Source of the DNA: Clostridia bacterium
GTDB lineage: Bacteria > Bacillota > Clostridia > Oscillospirales > CAG-272
Assembly (NCBI GenBank): GCA_017550315.1
Contig: JAFZPN010000103.1
Coordinates: 1 to 49,217, forward strand
Direction: 5' to 3'
Length of the DNA: 49,217 bases
Part shown: positions 25,670 to 34,038 of the stretch, in pieces
Position numbering within the stretch: the stretch's first letter is position 1
How the letters are laid out: the number at the start of each line of letters is the position of its first letter
Notes under the pieces: model-generated
Databases searched by the model: none
What the model was told of the DNA's origin: nothing
What the model saw: the letters and a program-made list of their open reading frames with translations, nothing else
Program-made: the position numbers and the translations under genes

Positions 25670-26944
25670 TCAGCGGAGATTTTTGCGCACGTTCAGGAGA
25701 ATTTCCGCCACTTCGGCGCGTGTCAGCCCCCGGTTTGCCGAAATGGTCCCCGCGCCCGTTCCCCGGAAGATCCCGGCGGAAGTGAGCGCGGAGAGGGAAG
25801 AACGCGCCCATGCCGGAACGCTCGCGGAATCGGCGAACACGGCGACGGCATCCGATTCCTCGGCCCCGATGATCGCGTTGAGGATGACGGCGGCCTCCGC
25901 GCGGGTGACGGTATCCTTCGGACGGAACCACAGCGCGCCTCCCTCGTCCTGCCCTTTGATGATCCCGAGCGCATATGCCCGCGCGACGTACCCGCTTGCG
26001 GAGGGCGCGATCATGGCGTCGTCGGCGAAGACGGTTTCGGTGGGTTCGAGATCCCCGGCGCCGAGGGCCTTCATCACGGTCACGAGGAAGTCCTCGCGGG
26101 TGACGGCGGTGTCGGGATCAAAGAGGAGCGCGCCGCCCACCGCCCGGACGTCCATCGCGCCCACCGACGCCATGACCAGCGCGGCATTGTGCGCCCAGTG
26201 CCCCTCCATGTCGGAGAGCTGCATGTTCGACGCGGCCTTCGCGATCGTGACGGTCACGGTGCGCGGCGCGGAGTAGTGTCCCCACGCGTCCCGGACGGTG
26301 TAGGTGAAGGTGTCGGTTCCGCGCACGCCGTCGAAGGGCGTGTAGCGATACGAGCCGCGGGTCGCATCCGTCAGTTCGACGAGGCCTTTTTTCGGATAGT
26401 CGGCGATCTCAAAGAGGAGTGCGTCGCCGTCCGGATCGGAGCCCTCGAGCGTCTCCCACACGGCGATGTCCTGCTGGGTCCAGCACGCGATCGCGTCCGC
26501 AGAATCGCCGGAAGACTTCGCTGCGACGGGAGCGGCGTTCGACTCGTCCGTATAGCGGAGAAAACAGGGGAGGGAATAGTCCCCGGCCGCGCGGAACCGG
26601 AACGAGCTTTCGCAGCATCCCGCGGCGGGGACGAAGCGCAGGGAGGAGAGGGCGCGCGCGCTGATCTGCTGTCCGGCCATGACGGGCGCGTCCCCGAGCA
26701 TCAGCCTTCCGTCCGTGACCGGCGGCAAGGAGGTGACGGTGACGGAATCGAACGCGCACCCGACGGCGTTCACGAAGTCCGCCTCCCGGAACCGGATGTC
26801 CCCCGTGACGAGCCCCGTGACGATCATCTCCTGCCCGCCCGCGATCACGTCGAGCCCGGGGGAGAGGAGGGAGGACGCCGCGGCGCGCACCGGGAGGAGC
26901 AGGAGGGCGGCGAAGAGGATTCCCAGAGCAAATAGGCGTTTCAT
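25670..26944 (-). CDS. Secreted S-layer-homology (SLH) domain protein with cadherin-like domain
   Basis: 424 residues from ATG 26944 (GAAAGGACG upstream). Signal peptide at 1-24 (MKRLFALGILFAALLLLPVRAAA). Residues about 25-150 form a beta-rich domain; 155-240 form a bacterial cadherin/Ig-like domain with the DPDGDALLFEI...GSYRYTP...GTDTFTYTVRD signature; 245-424 carry three SLH repeats (DMEGHWAH..., FADDAMIAPSASGYVARAYALGII, FRPKDTVTRAEAAVILN). SLH repeats anchor proteins to pyruvylated secondary cell-wall polymer. Surface-exposed; binding partner unknown. Confidence 0.9.
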   Translation of the reverse strand: MKRLFALGILFAALLLLPVRAAASSLLSPGLDVIAGGQEMIVTGLVTGDIRFREADFVNAVGCAFDSVTVTSLPPVTDGRLMLGDAPVMAGQQISARALSSLRFVPAAGCCESSFRFRAAGDYSLPCFLRYTDESNAAPVAAKSSGDSADAIACWTQQDIAVWETLEGSDPDGDALLFEIADYPKKGLVELTDATRGSYRYTPFDGVRGTDTFTYTVRDAWGHYSAPRTVTVTIAKAASNMQLSDMEGHWAHNAALVMASVGAMDVRAVGGALLFDPDTAVTREDFLVTVMKALGAGDLEPTETVFADDAMIAPSASGYVARAYALGIIKGQDEGGALWFRPKDTVTRAEAAVILNAIIGAEESDAVAVFADSASVPAWARSSLSALTSAGIFRGTGAGTISANRGLTRAEVAEILLNVRKNLR

Positions 26945-27041
26945 GGCAAATCGTCCTTTCGATGATTCGGATTTCGTCCATGTGTATGCGCCGGAGGGCG
27001 AACTTATCCCGGGATTTGTCGGAATTTTTATTCGCATAACC

Positions 27042-27070
27042 TTGCAATTTGCGCGGATATGATGTATAAT
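27042..27070 (+). promoter_or_regulatory. SigA-type promoter of ilvE
   Basis: TTGCAA (27042-27047), 17-base spacer, TATAAT (27065-27070), followed by CCCCGGAGG before ATG 27099. Confidence 0.82.
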
Positions 27071-27098
27071 AAAGAAAAAATCCCCGGAGGCTAACAAC

Positions 27099-28169
27099 AT
27101 GCTCAACATCCGCGTTGAAAAAACGACCGCGCCGAAGGTCAAGCCGGACTACAAGAAGCTCGGTTTCGGCAACTATTTCACCGATCACATGTTCCTCATG
27201 GACTATTCCGTCGAGGCGGGCTGGCACGATCCCCGCATCGTCCCCTACGGACCGATCGCGCTCGATCCCTCCGCCATGGTGTTCCACTATGCGCAGGAGC
27301 TCTTCGAGGGCATGAAGGCATACCGCAGAGCGGACGGCGGCGTTCAGCTCTTCCGCCCCTGGAAGAACATCGAGCGCATGAACAACACCTGCGACCGTCT
27401 CTGCGTCCCCGAGATCCCGGCGGAGGACGTCCTGCAGGCGATCAAGGCGGTCGTGCAGACGGACGAGGACTGGGTACCGTATGACGAAGGCACCTCCCTC
27501 TATATCCGCCCGTTCATCATCGCGACGGACGCGCACCTCGGCGTGCACCCGTCCCACACCTACCTCTTCGCGATCATCCTCTCCCCGGTCGGCTCCTATT
27601 ACGAAGCGGGCATCAACCCGGTGAAGATCTACGTCGAGCGCGAGTACGTCCGCTGCGTCAAGGGCGGCACGGGCCGTGTGAAGGCGGGCGGCAACTACGC
27701 GGCCTCCCTCATCGGTCAGAAGAGAGCGGAGGAGATGGGCTACGCGCAGGTCCTCTGGCTGGACGGCATTTACCGCAAGTATATCGATGAGGTCGGCGCG
27801 ATGAACGTGTTCTTCGTGATCGACGGCACGGTCGTGACGCCCGAGCTGACGGACGGCAACATCCTGCCCGGCGTGACCCGCGCGTCCTGCGTCGAACTGC
27901 TCCAAAAGTGGGGCATCCCGGTGGAAGAGCGCAAGCTGTCCATCGACGAGGTCATCGCGGCGAACGAGAACGGCACGCTCGACGAGGCGTTCGGCACTGG
28001 CACCGCGGCGGTCATCTCCCCGATCGGTGAGCTCTTCGACGAGGGCAAGCACATGATCATCAACAACAACGAGATCGGTCCGATCGCGCAGCGCCTCTAC
28101 GACGCCATCACCGGCATGCAGTGGGGCAAGAAGCCCGACGACATGGGCTGGATCGAAAAGATCGACTGA
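27099..28169 (+). CDS. ilvE: Branched-chain amino acid aminotransferase (class IV)
   Basis: 356 residues, group II BCAT size. ATG 27099 follows a CCGGAGG site. Landmarks: HYAQELFEGMKAYR near residue 64, LYIRPFIIATDAHLGV, the PLP lysine K195 in TGRVKAGGNYAASL, and GTGTAAVISPIG near residue 300 for cofactor phosphate binding. It interconverts leucine, isoleucine and valine with their 2-oxo acids using glutamate/2-oxoglutarate. Monocistronic between its own promoter and terminator; no other ilv or leu genes nearby. Confidence 0.95.
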   Translation: MLNIRVEKTTAPKVKPDYKKLGFGNYFTDHMFLMDYSVEAGWHDPRIVPYGPIALDPSAMVFHYAQELFEGMKAYRRADGGVQLFRPWKNIERMNNTCDRLCVPEIPAEDVLQAIKAVVQTDEDWVPYDEGTSLYIRPFIIATDAHLGVHPSHTYLFAIILSPVGSYYEAGINPVKIYVEREYVRCVKGGTGRVKAGGNYAASLIGQKRAEEMGYAQVLWLDGIYRKYIDEVGAMNVFFVIDGTVVTPELTDGNILPGVTRASCVELLQKWGIPVEERKLSIDEVIAANENGTLDEAFGTGTAAVISPIGELFDEGKHMIINNNEIGPIAQRLYDAITGMQWGKKPDDMGWIEKID

Positions 28170-28180
28170 GCTTTACAGGC

Positions 28181-28220
28181 AAGCCGTCGCTTCGGTTTTG
28201 AGGCGGCGGCTTTTCTCTTT
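28181..28220 (+). terminator. Rho-independent terminator after ilvE
   Basis: AAGCCGTCGC/GCGGCGGCTT stem (one G-T pair), 12-base loop, TTTTCTCTTTT tail. Confidence 0.88.
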
Positions 28221-28282
28221 TCTCACCCATTTCCGATTCCGGCATAGACTGCGGATGCAGAAAAACCGAAATGGGAGGGGTT

Positions 28283-29347
28283 ATGAACAGCGTTTACGAC
28301 GGATATGCTCTGTGGACGGGCGGAGACTGGTTTGCGGGGGCGAATACGGAGGCGGGCTTTTGCGGTTCCTATCCGGAGATCGCGGGGGAATCCTCGCTCG
28401 CCCGGCTGTACATCGTCAAGGGCGGGCCGGGGACGGGAAAGAGCACCCTGATGCGGCGCGTCGGCGAGGCGGCCGGGGCGGCGGGCCATACGGCACAGAG
28501 GTATCTCTGCGGCTCCGATCCCGATTCGCTCGATGCGGTGATCCTCGACGGGCGGATCGCGGTGGTCGACGGGACCGCGCCGCATGTATGGGAGATGACC
28601 TATCCCGGCGCGGCGTCGGAACTCGTCGATCTCTCGGCGTTCTGGGACAATGCGCTCCTCGCGTCCGCCCGGGAGGAGATCGTCGCGCGCGCGTCCGTGA
28701 AGGCGGCGGAATTTGCGTCGGCGTACCGGTGGCTCGGCGCGGCGGGGAAGATCCTCCATGAAGAAGAGGTCCTCGCGAGGCGGACGTTCCTCACGGAGAA
28801 GGCGGCGGGGTTTGCCTCCCGGCTCGTGAAGCGGCTCGGAAAGCCCGCGGGTCACGGGAGCGCGCGGCGGCGTTACACCCACGGCGTGACGATGCGCGGA
28901 AGATGCCGCACGGAGGGGATCGCGGACGGTGCGGAGGTCCGGTATGCGATCGAGGACGCCGGCGCAACCGCGCGGCTCTTTCTGCCCGTGCTCGCCGACG
29001 CCCTGACGCGGGCCGGATGGGATGTTACCCTCGGGATGCTGCCCCTTTCGGGGATCATCGGCGGGGTCCGCGCGGGTCACTTTGCCTTTGTGTGCGGCGG
29101 GGAGGGGGATGCCGTCGTGCGGATGAGCCGCTTCACTGTGTCCGATCCCGCAGTCCGCGGGGAATTGCGGCTGGCGGCGAAGGTCCGGGAGTCCTGTCTC
29201 GCAGCGGCGGAGGCTTCGATGCGGCGCGCGTCGGCCGAGCATTTCGCGCTCGAGGAGATCTACCGCGGCGCGATGGACTTCCCGGCCAAGGAGCGATACG
29301 AGAGGGGTCTGATCGAGCGCATCCTCGATGCGGCGGAGTCAGGATGA
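28283..29347 (+). CDS. P-loop ATPase, uncharacterised clostridial/Bacillus family (PRK06851-like)
   Basis: 354 residues from ATG 28283 with GGGAGGGG upstream. Walker A IVKGGPGTGKSTLM sits near residue 52, followed by the family-typical SDPDSLDAVILDGRIAVVDGTAPH and YPGAASELVDLSAFWDN blocks, and a weaker second half beginning near residue 195. I recall this as a widely conserved but functionally unassigned family in spore-forming Firmicutes, annotated only as ATP-binding protein. An inverted repeat (28226-28235 with 28267-28276, 9 of 10 paired) sits just ahead of the ribosome site and may affect initiation. Confidence 0.8.
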   Translation: MNSVYDGYALWTGGDWFAGANTEAGFCGSYPEIAGESSLARLYIVKGGPGTGKSTLMRRVGEAAGAAGHTAQRYLCGSDPDSLDAVILDGRIAVVDGTAPHVWEMTYPGAASELVDLSAFWDNALLASAREEIVARASVKAAEFASAYRWLGAAGKILHEEEVLARRTFLTEKAAGFASRLVKRLGKPAGHGSARRRYTHGVTMRGRCRTEGIADGAEVRYAIEDAGATARLFLPVLADALTRAGWDVTLGMLPLSGIIGGVRAGHFAFVCGGEGDAVVRMSRFTVSDPAVRGELRLAAKVRESCLAAAEASMRRASAEHFALEEIYRGAMDFPAKERYERGLIERILDAAESG

Positions 29348-29357
29348 ATCCTCCCCC

Positions 29358-29386
29358 TTGACGAATCCCGGCGGATCGGGTATAAT
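29358..29386 (+). promoter_or_regulatory. SigA-type promoter of the cyclase-ywqG-fucosidase-HAD operon
   Basis: TTGACG (29358-29363), 17-base spacer, TATAAT (29381-29386), 38 bases before ATG 29424. Confidence 0.85.
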
Positions 29387-29423
29387 GTACGAAGAACATC
29401 ATCCCATCCGCCGGGAGGTTTTT

Positions 29424-30002
29424 ATGAAGATTTACGACATCACACAGGAGCTCTTCTCCGCCCATGTCTATCCGGGCGACAAGGTTCCGGCATACCGGCG
29501 CGTCTCCGATATGCACGACGGCGCGCTCTGCAACATCACCGAATTCGAGATGAACGCGCACAACGGCACCCACGTCGACGCGCCGCGGCATTTCGTGAAG
29601 GAAGGCCTCTCCATCGAATCCCTCGACCTCTCGACCCTCGTCGGGCCCTGTACGGTCGCGGCGTTTGCGGGCGGGATCACGAGAGAAGAGATTCTCGCAT
29701 ACCGGGGCTGCGATCGCCTGATCGCCAAGGGGAACTGCCGCCTGACCGAAGAAAGCGCGCGTGCCCTTCATGAATGCGGCGTGAAGCTCTTCGGCCTCGA
29801 ATCGCAGAGCATCGCCGGGGACGATCCGCCGCTCGCGGTGCACGTCGAGGTCCTCTCCCACGGGATCATCGCGCTCGAAGGCCTCGATCTCTCCGCGGTG
29901 GAGCCGGGGGATTACTTCCTCTTCGCCGCGCCGCTCAAGCTCGGAGGGTCGGACGGCTCACCATGCCGCGCAGTGCTCGTGGACGGGATCCGGGAGGCGT
30001 GA
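29424..30002 (+). CDS. Metal-dependent cyclase-family hydrolase (kynurenine formamidase-like)
   Basis: 192 residues from ATG 29424 (CCGGGAGG upstream). The hallmark HNGTHVDAPRHF near residue 49 provides the His/Asp metal ligands of the cyclase family, with the further His in the SHGIIALEGLDL block. Relatives hydrolyse N-formylkynurenine, isatin or other amides; the substrate cannot be fixed. First gene of a four-gene operon; the next ATG is one base after its TGA. Confidence 0.85.
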   Translation: MKIYDITQELFSAHVYPGDKVPAYRRVSDMHDGALCNITEFEMNAHNGTHVDAPRHFVKEGLSIESLDLSTLVGPCTVAAFAGGITREEILAYRGCDRLIAKGNCRLTEESARALHECGVKLFGLESQSIAGDDPPLAVHVEVLSHGIIALEGLDLSAVEPGDYFLFAAPLKLGGSDGSPCRAVLVDGIREA

Positions 30003-30003
30003 G

Positions 30004-30912
30004 ATGGCTGCACATGATCCGGCGCTTGTCCGCCTGCTTACCGACACGCTCCGGCCCTTTGTGCGGAACGAGATCCGCGTCATCCCGGGCGAGGAGGTCG
30101 ATACCCTTCCCGTCGGCGTCTCGAAGATCGGCGGTCTGCCGGACGTCCCCGCGGATTTCGCCTGGCCGACCTACGAAGAGGACGGGCATTCCCTGCCGCT
30201 TTGCTTCCTCGCGCAGATCGACTGCCGGATCGCGTCGGCGGCGGACAAAGAAGGACTGCTCCCGCAAGAGGGGCTGCTCAGCTTCTTCTATGAGCTCGAC
30301 ACAATGAAATGGGGCTTTGATCCCGCGGATCGCGGCGCTGCGCGCGTATACTGGTTCCCGGATCTCGCATCTCTCTGCCGCACGCCGCCTCCGCCGGAAT
30401 TCGGGTGGCCCGGATGGATGGAAGGACCGCTCCCGTGCCTGCCGCTGACCTTCGAGCCCCGCCCCAGCGTCCCGTGTTACGAGGACTTCTGCGAGACCGA
30501 AGAAGAGCGGCGTATCGTGCCGCAGTTTCCCTCCGGACATTTCTGGGAGTATTATGATGAGGCGGCCGGGATCCTCGGCTGGGAGGAAGAGAGCGCGGAT
30601 GCGGACCGCTCGAAACTCCTCGGCTGGCCGGACATCCTTCAAAACTCCATGTTCTTCGACTGCGAAGCGGTGACGAACGGGATCTACATGGGCGACGAGG
30701 GCTGGATGGACCGGCTTTCGTACGAGGAGAAGGTCACAATGCACCGCCGCGCGCTCGAAGACTGGATCCTCCTCTTCCAGCTCGGCACGGTCCGGGCGGG
30801 GGATCGCGCGATTTACTGGGAAGACGCCGGCCACCTCTTTTTCTGGATCCGCCGGGAAGATCTCACGCGGCGCGATTTCTCCAAGATCTGGATGATCATG
30901 CAGTGCGACTGA
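30004..30912 (+). CDS. YwqG-like protein (DUF1963)
   Basis: 302 residues. The pattern SKIGGLPDVPADFAWPTYEEDGHSLPLCFLAQID at residues 41-74 is the signature of the YwqG/DUF1963 family, with LLGWPDILQ and the C-terminal DWILLFQLGT...GHLFFWIRREDL also typical. The family has no established biochemical role; members occur in Bacillus and Clostridia and sometimes beside toxin-immunity genes. Coupled to the preceding cyclase gene (one base gap). Confidence 0.88.
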   Translation: MAAHDPALVRLLTDTLRPFVRNEIRVIPGEEVDTLPVGVSKIGGLPDVPADFAWPTYEEDGHSLPLCFLAQIDCRIASAADKEGLLPQEGLLSFFYELDTMKWGFDPADRGAARVYWFPDLASLCRTPPPPEFGWPGWMEGPLPCLPLTFEPRPSVPCYEDFCETEEERRIVPQFPSGHFWEYYDEAAGILGWEEESADADRSKLLGWPDILQNSMFFDCEAVTNGIYMGDEGWMDRLSYEEKVTMHRRALEDWILLFQLGTVRAGDRAIYWEDAGHLFFWIRREDLTRRDFSKIWMIMQCD

Positions 30913-30954
30913 ACAAAATCTAAACATAAAACCGATCAGAAAGGAATCCGAACC

Positions 30955-32289
30955 ATGGAAGTGAAAGAATTTCTGAAGACGGCGGCGCATGTAAAGCCGT
31001 CCGCGCGCCAGATGGCGTGGTACGACACGGAATTCTACGCGTTCGTGCATTTCACCGTCAACACCTACACCGACCTCGAGTGGGGCCTCGGCAATGAAGA
31101 CGAAAAGATCTTCAATCCCTATGACCTCGACTGCGACGAATGGGTCGAAGCCGTGAAATCCGCCGGGATGAAGGGCATCGTGCTCACGGCGAAGCATCAC
31201 GACGGCTTCTGCCTCTGGCCGTCGAAGTACACCGAGCACTGTGTGAAGAATTCCCCGTGGAAGAACGGACAGGGCGATGTCGTGGGTGAGTGCGCGGATG
31301 CGTGCCGGCGCGGCGGGATCAAGTTCGGCGTGTATCTCTCCCCGTGGGACCGCAACTCGCCCTATTACGGCACCCCGGAATACAACGACTACTACTGCAA
31401 TCAGCTCACGGAGCTGCTCACGAACTACGGCGAGCTCTTCATGGTCTGGTTCGACGGCGCGTGCGGCGAGGGCCCGAACGGGAAGCGGCAGGTCTACGAC
31501 TTTGAGCGCTACATCGCCCTGATCCGCAAGTATCAGCCGAACGCCTGCATCTTCAACGATCACGGGCCGGACGTCCGGTGGTGCGGCAATGAGGCGGGAC
31601 AGGCACGCCGCGAGGAATGGGCCGTCGTCCCCTCCGAGCTCTGCTACCGCTCCGAGGTCCAGACCGGTGCGGGTCCGCTCGAGGGCGACATCTCCTTCCT
31701 CTACAACTCCGATCAGGAGATCGGCGAGCTCGGCCGGATCCTCTACTCGAAGGGCCTCGTCTTCACCGGCGCGGAGATCGACATGTCCATCCGTCCGGGC
31801 TGGTTCTACCACGCGAAGGAAGAACCGCACTCCCTCGAAAGGCTCTTCCGCACCTATATCAATTCCTGCGGGGCGAACACCTCGTTCAACCTCAACGTCC
31901 CGCCGATGCCCTCCGGACGCTTCGATCCCCGGGACATCGCCCGGCTGAAGGAGCTCGGAGAGGCGCTCGAGAAGGCGTTCGGCGCGTCGAAGAAGGTCCC
32001 CGCATCCGTCACCCGGATCGACACGGGCAGCGACACGCAGGCTAAATTCGAGATCAAGCTCCCGGAAAAGACCGACGTCCGCTTTATCAACCTGATGGAG
32101 AACATCGCCGAAGGCCAGCGGATCGAGAGCTTCCGGATCCTTGCGGGCGGTCAGTGCGTGTATGCGGGCCACACCGTCGGCCACCGCAAGATCTGCCCGG
32201 TCAAGGTCGAGTGCGACACCCTCACCCTCTTTGTCACCGGCGCGCGCGACACCGTCGACATGCGGGAGATCGGGGTGTACCGCGCATGA
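30955..32289 (+). CDS. Alpha-L-fucosidase, glycoside hydrolase family 29
   Basis: 444 residues from ATG 30955 (GAAAGGAATCC upstream). GH29 catalytic barrel: KHHDGFCLWPS at 80-90, YLSPWDRNSPYYG, and MVWFDGACG with the nucleophile Asp167; the last 100 residues form a small beta domain. It removes terminal L-fucose from glycans. No signal peptide, so it works on imported oligosaccharides, like the GH38 mannosidase upstream. Overlaps the HAD gene by four bases (ATGA). Confidence 0.94.
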   Translation: MEVKEFLKTAAHVKPSARQMAWYDTEFYAFVHFTVNTYTDLEWGLGNEDEKIFNPYDLDCDEWVEAVKSAGMKGIVLTAKHHDGFCLWPSKYTEHCVKNSPWKNGQGDVVGECADACRRGGIKFGVYLSPWDRNSPYYGTPEYNDYYCNQLTELLTNYGELFMVWFDGACGEGPNGKRQVYDFERYIALIRKYQPNACIFNDHGPDVRWCGNEAGQARREEWAVVPSELCYRSEVQTGAGPLEGDISFLYNSDQEIGELGRILYSKGLVFTGAEIDMSIRPGWFYHAKEEPHSLERLFRTYINSCGANTSFNLNVPPMPSGRFDPRDIARLKELGEALEKAFGASKKVPASVTRIDTGSDTQAKFEIKLPEKTDVRFINLMENIAEGQRIESFRILAGGQCVYAGHTVGHRKICPVKVECDTLTLFVTGARDTVDMREIGVYRA

Positions 32290-33020
32290 AGCGGCCCGAG
32301 ATGATCCTGTTCGACTACGGACACACGCTCCTTTACGAGCCGGACTGGGATGCGGAGCGCGGCGACCGGGAACTGCTCCGGTACGCCGTGAAGAATCCGA
32401 AGAACTGCGGCGTTGAGGATATCCGCAGGGAAGTGGCGGCGGTGTTCGGCGAGATCGAGCGGGTCCGCGATGTCACGGGATATGACATCTCCTGTGTCGT
32501 CGGCGACCGGCTGGTCTACGAGCACCTCGGGCTCGCCTTCTCGCTCACGCCGCTCGAGCAGGAGATCGTCTTCTGGACCGCCGCCTGTCCCGGAGCCGTC
32601 ATGCCCGGCGCGGACAAGCTGCTCGACTTTTTGAACGACGAGGGGATCCGGACGGCGGTGCTCAGCAACAACGGCTGGTCCGGCGAGGCGATCCGGAACC
32701 GCTTTGACCGCCTCCTGCCGCAGAACCGCTTTGAGTTTATCATGTCCTCCGCCGATTACATGATCCGCAAGCCGGACCCGCGTCTCTTTGAGATCGCCTT
32801 GCTCAAAGCGGAACTGGATGCCTCCGCAATATGGTACGTCGGGGACAGCCTTCGGGCGGACGTTTACGGCGCGCATGCCGCGGGACTCTTTCCCGTGTGG
32901 TACGCGGAGGAGACGATGGAGAGTCGGAACGACGACGCCGATATTCCCCTCCCGGACTTCGATTATCTCCGCATCGGCCGCCTTGACGATCTGCGGCGCA
33001 TCCTCGCGGAACTGGATTAA
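32286..33020 (+). CDS. HAD-superfamily hydrolase with DxG variant motif I
   Basis: 244 residues; ATG 32286 overlaps the fucosidase stop. HAD motifs: I = ILFDYGHTLL (nucleophile Asp, but the second Asp of DxD is Gly), II = VLSNNGW, III = IRKPDPRLF, IV = YVGDSLRADV. A cap domain lies between motifs I and II. Phosphatases normally use the D+2 acid/base, so the Gly is notable, although DYG-type variants are common in Clostridia. Possibly a sugar-phosphate phosphatase, given the operon partner, but this is a guess. Confidence 0.88.
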   Translation: MKRPEMILFDYGHTLLYEPDWDAERGDRELLRYAVKNPKNCGVEDIRREVAAVFGEIERVRDVTGYDISCVVGDRLVYEHLGLAFSLTPLEQEIVFWTAACPGAVMPGADKLLDFLNDEGIRTAVLSNNGWSGEAIRNRFDRLLPQNRFEFIMSSADYMIRKPDPRLFEIALLKAELDASAIWYVGDSLRADVYGAHAAGLFPVWYAEETMESRNDDADIPLPDFDYLRIGRLDDLRRILAELD

Positions 33021-33026
33021 ACATAG

Positions 33027-33066
33027 AAAACCGCCTTCCGATCAAACGTCGGGAGACGGTTTTTGT
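33027..33066. terminator. Bidirectional terminator between HAD and GNAT genes
   Basis: Long imperfect stem AAAACCGCCTTCCGA/TCGGGAGACGGTTTT; T5 follows on the plus side and TTTTC on the minus side. Confidence 0.85.
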
Positions 33067-33076
33067 CTGTTTGCGC

Positions 33077-33562
33077 TTACGGCAGAGGCTTTTCCATGTA
33101 TCCGCAGGTAAAGGGGAAGAAATCAAACTTCACTGCATGGGTATGAACATAGCCGAAGGATTCGTACCACGTCCGGAGCCGACGGTTTTCGTCGACCAGC
33201 GACAGCGTCATCCGGACGCATCCGCGCGCTCGCGCTTCTTCTTCCGCCCGATCAAGGAGCGCGTGTCCGATCCCACGGTGACGGTAGGCGGGCAGAACGG
33301 CCAGATGACTCACCTCGCAGGACCCGCCGGCTTCGGGCGTGAGGGAGACGAACCCGACGATTTGTCCGTTTTCCAAGGCGGCAAACATCGGATGTCCGCC
33401 GGCGAGATCACGGCGGAGCCGCTCTTCGGTCATCGCAAAAGCGGTAAACCGCGGCGCATTCTCCGGGGTGAAGCCGAATTGTGCCGCCACCGTCCCGAAG
33501 CTCTCGCGGATGAGGGAAACACAGGCCGGAAGCTCGGGGATCGCGGTTTCCCGGATTTCCAT
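33077..33562 (-). CDS. GNAT-family N-acetyltransferase, last gene of the SCIFF operon
   Basis: 161 residues from ATG 33562; the longer frame upstream is antisense noise within the previous gene. Acetyl-CoA motif: LAVLPAYRHRGIGHALLDRAEEEA near residue 82; C-terminal LRTWYESFGYVHT is the usual GNAT motif B. It starts 2 bases after the LURP-one gene stop (TGACGATG), so it is coupled to the SCIFF/maturase/MATE/LURP-one set. It might acetylate the ranthipeptide or a small molecule; no sequence evidence decides. Confidence 0.88.
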   Translation of the reverse strand: MEIRETAIPELPACVSLIRESFGTVAAQFGFTPENAPRFTAFAMTEERLRRDLAGGHPMFAALENGQIVGFVSLTPEAGGSCEVSHLAVLPAYRHRGIGHALLDRAEEEARARGCVRMTLSLVDENRRLRTWYESFGYVHTHAVKFDFFPFTCGYMEKPLP

Positions 33563-33564
33563 CG

Positions 33565-34038
33565 TCAGGTGCTCCGCGACGCCTTCTCCGCGTCGATCGC
33601 GAGGACGAAGCAGAGGACGTGCAGGGCGTCGTCCGGGTTCAGGATCTCGATGCAGTACTGATCGGTCAGGTGGAAGAGCTCCTTCGAGACCGCGGCGATC
33701 ATGGTTCCCGTCGCATCGGTGATCGCGTATTCGGATTCCATGAAATTCCCCTCGACCGTCCAGCCGCGGTAGTCGATGGCGTAATGCGTCGAGAACAGGG
33801 AGCCGTCCCGGCGGATCGTCCCCGCGAAGTCCGGCCCGATGTAGATTTCGCACGTCGACCGCCATGACCAGAACTTCTGCTTGACCGTCCCGAGGTAATT
33901 CCCGTTGGCTCCGCGAATGTGGATCAGGTGCCCCCACGAGGACTGACTGTCCGCCGTATAGACGGTGTTGCCCGCCTCATCATAGACGTCATAGGCGGGG
34001 AGAAAGGCCGTGACGCGCTGTTTGAAGTACAGTTTCAT
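33565..34038 (-). CDS. LURP-one-related (Tubby-like fold) protein
   Basis: 157 residues. Opening MKLYFKQRVTAFLPAYDVYDEAGNTVY and the alternating beta-strand pattern (GTVKQKFWSW, ITDATGTMIAAVSKE) match the LOR/YxjI family, related to Tubby and phospholipid scramblase barrels. Bacterial members are cytoplasmic with unknown roles; membrane-lipid association is often proposed. ATG overlaps the MATE gene stop (ATGA), and the GNAT gene starts 2 bases after its own stop. Confidence 0.85.
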   Translation of the reverse strand: MKLYFKQRVTAFLPAYDVYDEAGNTVYTADSQSSWGHLIHIRGANGNYLGTVKQKFWSWRSTCEIYIGPDFAGTIRRDGSLFSTHYAIDYRGWTVEGNFMESEYAITDATGTMIAAVSKELFHLTDQYCIEILNPDDALHVLCFVLAIDAEKASRST

